From Solirubrobacterales bacterium (GTDB taxonomy: Bacteria; Actinomycetota; Thermoleophilia; Solirubrobacterales; 70-9), in contig JACDBR010000229.1 of the NCBI GenBank assembly GCA_013694825.1, positions 1 to 5,843 of the forward strand: a stretch of DNA of 5,843 nucleotides. The letters are read 5' to 3'. Below the pieces are notes generated by a model. That model was given only the letters and a program-made list of their open reading frames with translations, was not told the origin of the DNA and made no database searches. Shown here piece by piece: positions 5,344-5,843 of this stretch (its first letter is position 1; each line of letters starts with the position of its first letter). Both the position numbers and the translations under genes were made by a program.

Positions 5344-5754
5344 TTACGGGGCCGGAGGCCCAGCGACCGTTACGTCGTTTGAGACCGCCCGCTTGCAGAC
5401 GTGCCGGTGCTCGGCATCGCTGCGAAGCACCTTCCGCCTCGCGACCGCGTAGTAGGTTCCGGATCGAGCGTCGCCCGGCAGCACGAACGCGTAGTTGCCG
5501 TCGGCGTCGGTGGTCGTCGTGCCGATCAGCACGTCGGGACCCTTGACGCGTCGGTAGATCGCGACCTTGCGGTTTCTCTCGCACCGCGGCCTGTCGGAGA
5601 TGACCTTGCCCTCGAAGCTGTCGGCTTGTTGGCCGTTCTTCTTTACGTGGAGGGTCACCGTCGAGTCGTGCCTCACGGTGTGGGCACTTGCCACCCCGAC
5701 CAGTGAGAGCGACAACAGCGCCGCGATAACGGCCGTTCCTGCGATGCGCTTCAT
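5344..5754 (-). CDS. Small secreted protein with a carboxypeptidase-regulatory-like beta domain (intact copy)
   Basis: The 136-residue product starts at ATG 5752-5754; a longer frame begins at 5802 but would bury the signal peptide behind 16 polar residues, and the ribosome site GAGGAG (5761-5766) supports the internal ATG. MKRIAGTAVIAALLSLSLVG plus VASA is a Sec signal peptide, cleaved likely after Ala24. The mature 112 residues alternate in beta strands: STVTLHV (31-37), SFEGKVIS (46-53), KVAIYRRVKGPDVLIGTT (63-80), TDADGNYAFVLP (82-93), GTYYAVARRK (99-108). T-D-x-x-G-x-Y-x-F is the typical turn-strand motif of carboxypeptidase-regulatory-like/transthyretin-like sandwiches. Cys58 and Cys120 are the only cysteines, conserved in both broken copies, so probably a disulfide in the exported protein. 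There is no catalytic motif, lipobox, sorting signal or membrane anchor; a free extracellular protein is inferred, role unknown. It is the only working member of the three-gene group. Confidence 0.85.
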   Translation of the reverse strand: MKRIAGTAVIAALLSLSLVGVASAHTVRHDSTVTLHVKKNGQQADSFEGKVISDRPRCERNRKVAIYRRVKGPDVLIGTTTTDADGNYAFVLPGDARSGTYYAVARRKVLRSDAEHRHVCKRAVSNDVTVAGPPAP

Positions 5755-5760
5755 CCAGAT

Positions 5761-5768
5761 CTCCTCTT
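5761..5768 (-). promoter_or_regulatory. Ribosome binding site of the intact secreted-protein gene
   Basis: The minus strand reads AAGAGGAG, 6 nt before ATG 5754. It decides the start at 5754 over the longer frame from 5802, within which it lies. Confidence 0.75.
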
Positions 5769-5795
5769 GTTGCGTGCGATTTCGACTCCCCTGAT

Positions 5796-5818
5796 CTCCC
5801 AACGCCCCCGGGCGGGAG
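5796..5818. terminator. Weak bulged hairpin near the window edge
   Basis: CTCC (5796-5799) and CGCC (5803-5806) pair with GGAG (5815-5818) and GGCG (5811-5814) around a 4-base loop, with a 3-base bulge. It could end a transcript arriving from the right of the window, or lie in the leader of the secreted-protein gene. Evidence is slight. Confidence 0.2.
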
Positions 5819-5843
5819 GAGTTGCGGTGTCGAGTTGAGCCCG

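Overview
The window is GC-rich with dense, mostly intact genes on its left two thirds. The codon bias, the type of LuxR helix-turn-helix, the divergent EF-G-like GTPase and the small secreted beta-domain proteins suggest a high-GC actinobacterium, perhaps of the Thermoleophilia/Solirubrobacterales kind. That placement is inference from general resemblance; no marker here proves it.

Left part (1-3665): the 3' end of a LuxR-type regulator on the plus strand converges on a small uncharacterised beta-rich protein gene on the minus strand. A plus-strand class I-like polyphosphate kinase 2 gene diverges from that small gene. It converges in turn, across 25 bases and a stem-loop, on a full-length 697-residue EF-G-like translational GTPase on the minus strand. 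The GTPase lacks the catalytic histidine of canonical EF-G and has an altered NKxD motif. The PPK2 and EF-G-like genes have -10-like hexamers so close to their start codons that leaderless transcripts are plausible.

Right part (3697-5754): all coding signal is on the minus strand and consists of copies of one small secreted domain. One copy is intact (5344-5754, 136 aa: signal peptide, paired cysteines, a TDADGNYAF-like strand motif). Two upstream-facing relatives are broken. The copy at 3697-4195 has one frameshift and no start codon behind a strong Shine-Dalgarno sequence. The copy at 4769-5194 has two compensating frameshifts and an in-frame TGA. Joining the frames restores the same pattern in all three: G-[KR]-[LV]-x-S-x-x-P-x-C, then [DE]-x-G-x-[YW], then V-C. 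An arginine/serine-rich ORF (4575-4772) and a perfect 12-bp UUCG stem-loop (4510-4537) follow the second broken copy.

The four left-hand genes show no common pathway. PPK2 links polyphosphate to the nucleotide pool, the EF-G-like protein acts on or near the ribosome, and the secreted family probably acts outside the membrane. The main discovery in the window is the decaying array of secreted paralogs; I see no CRISPR array, insertion sequence, tRNA or rRNA.
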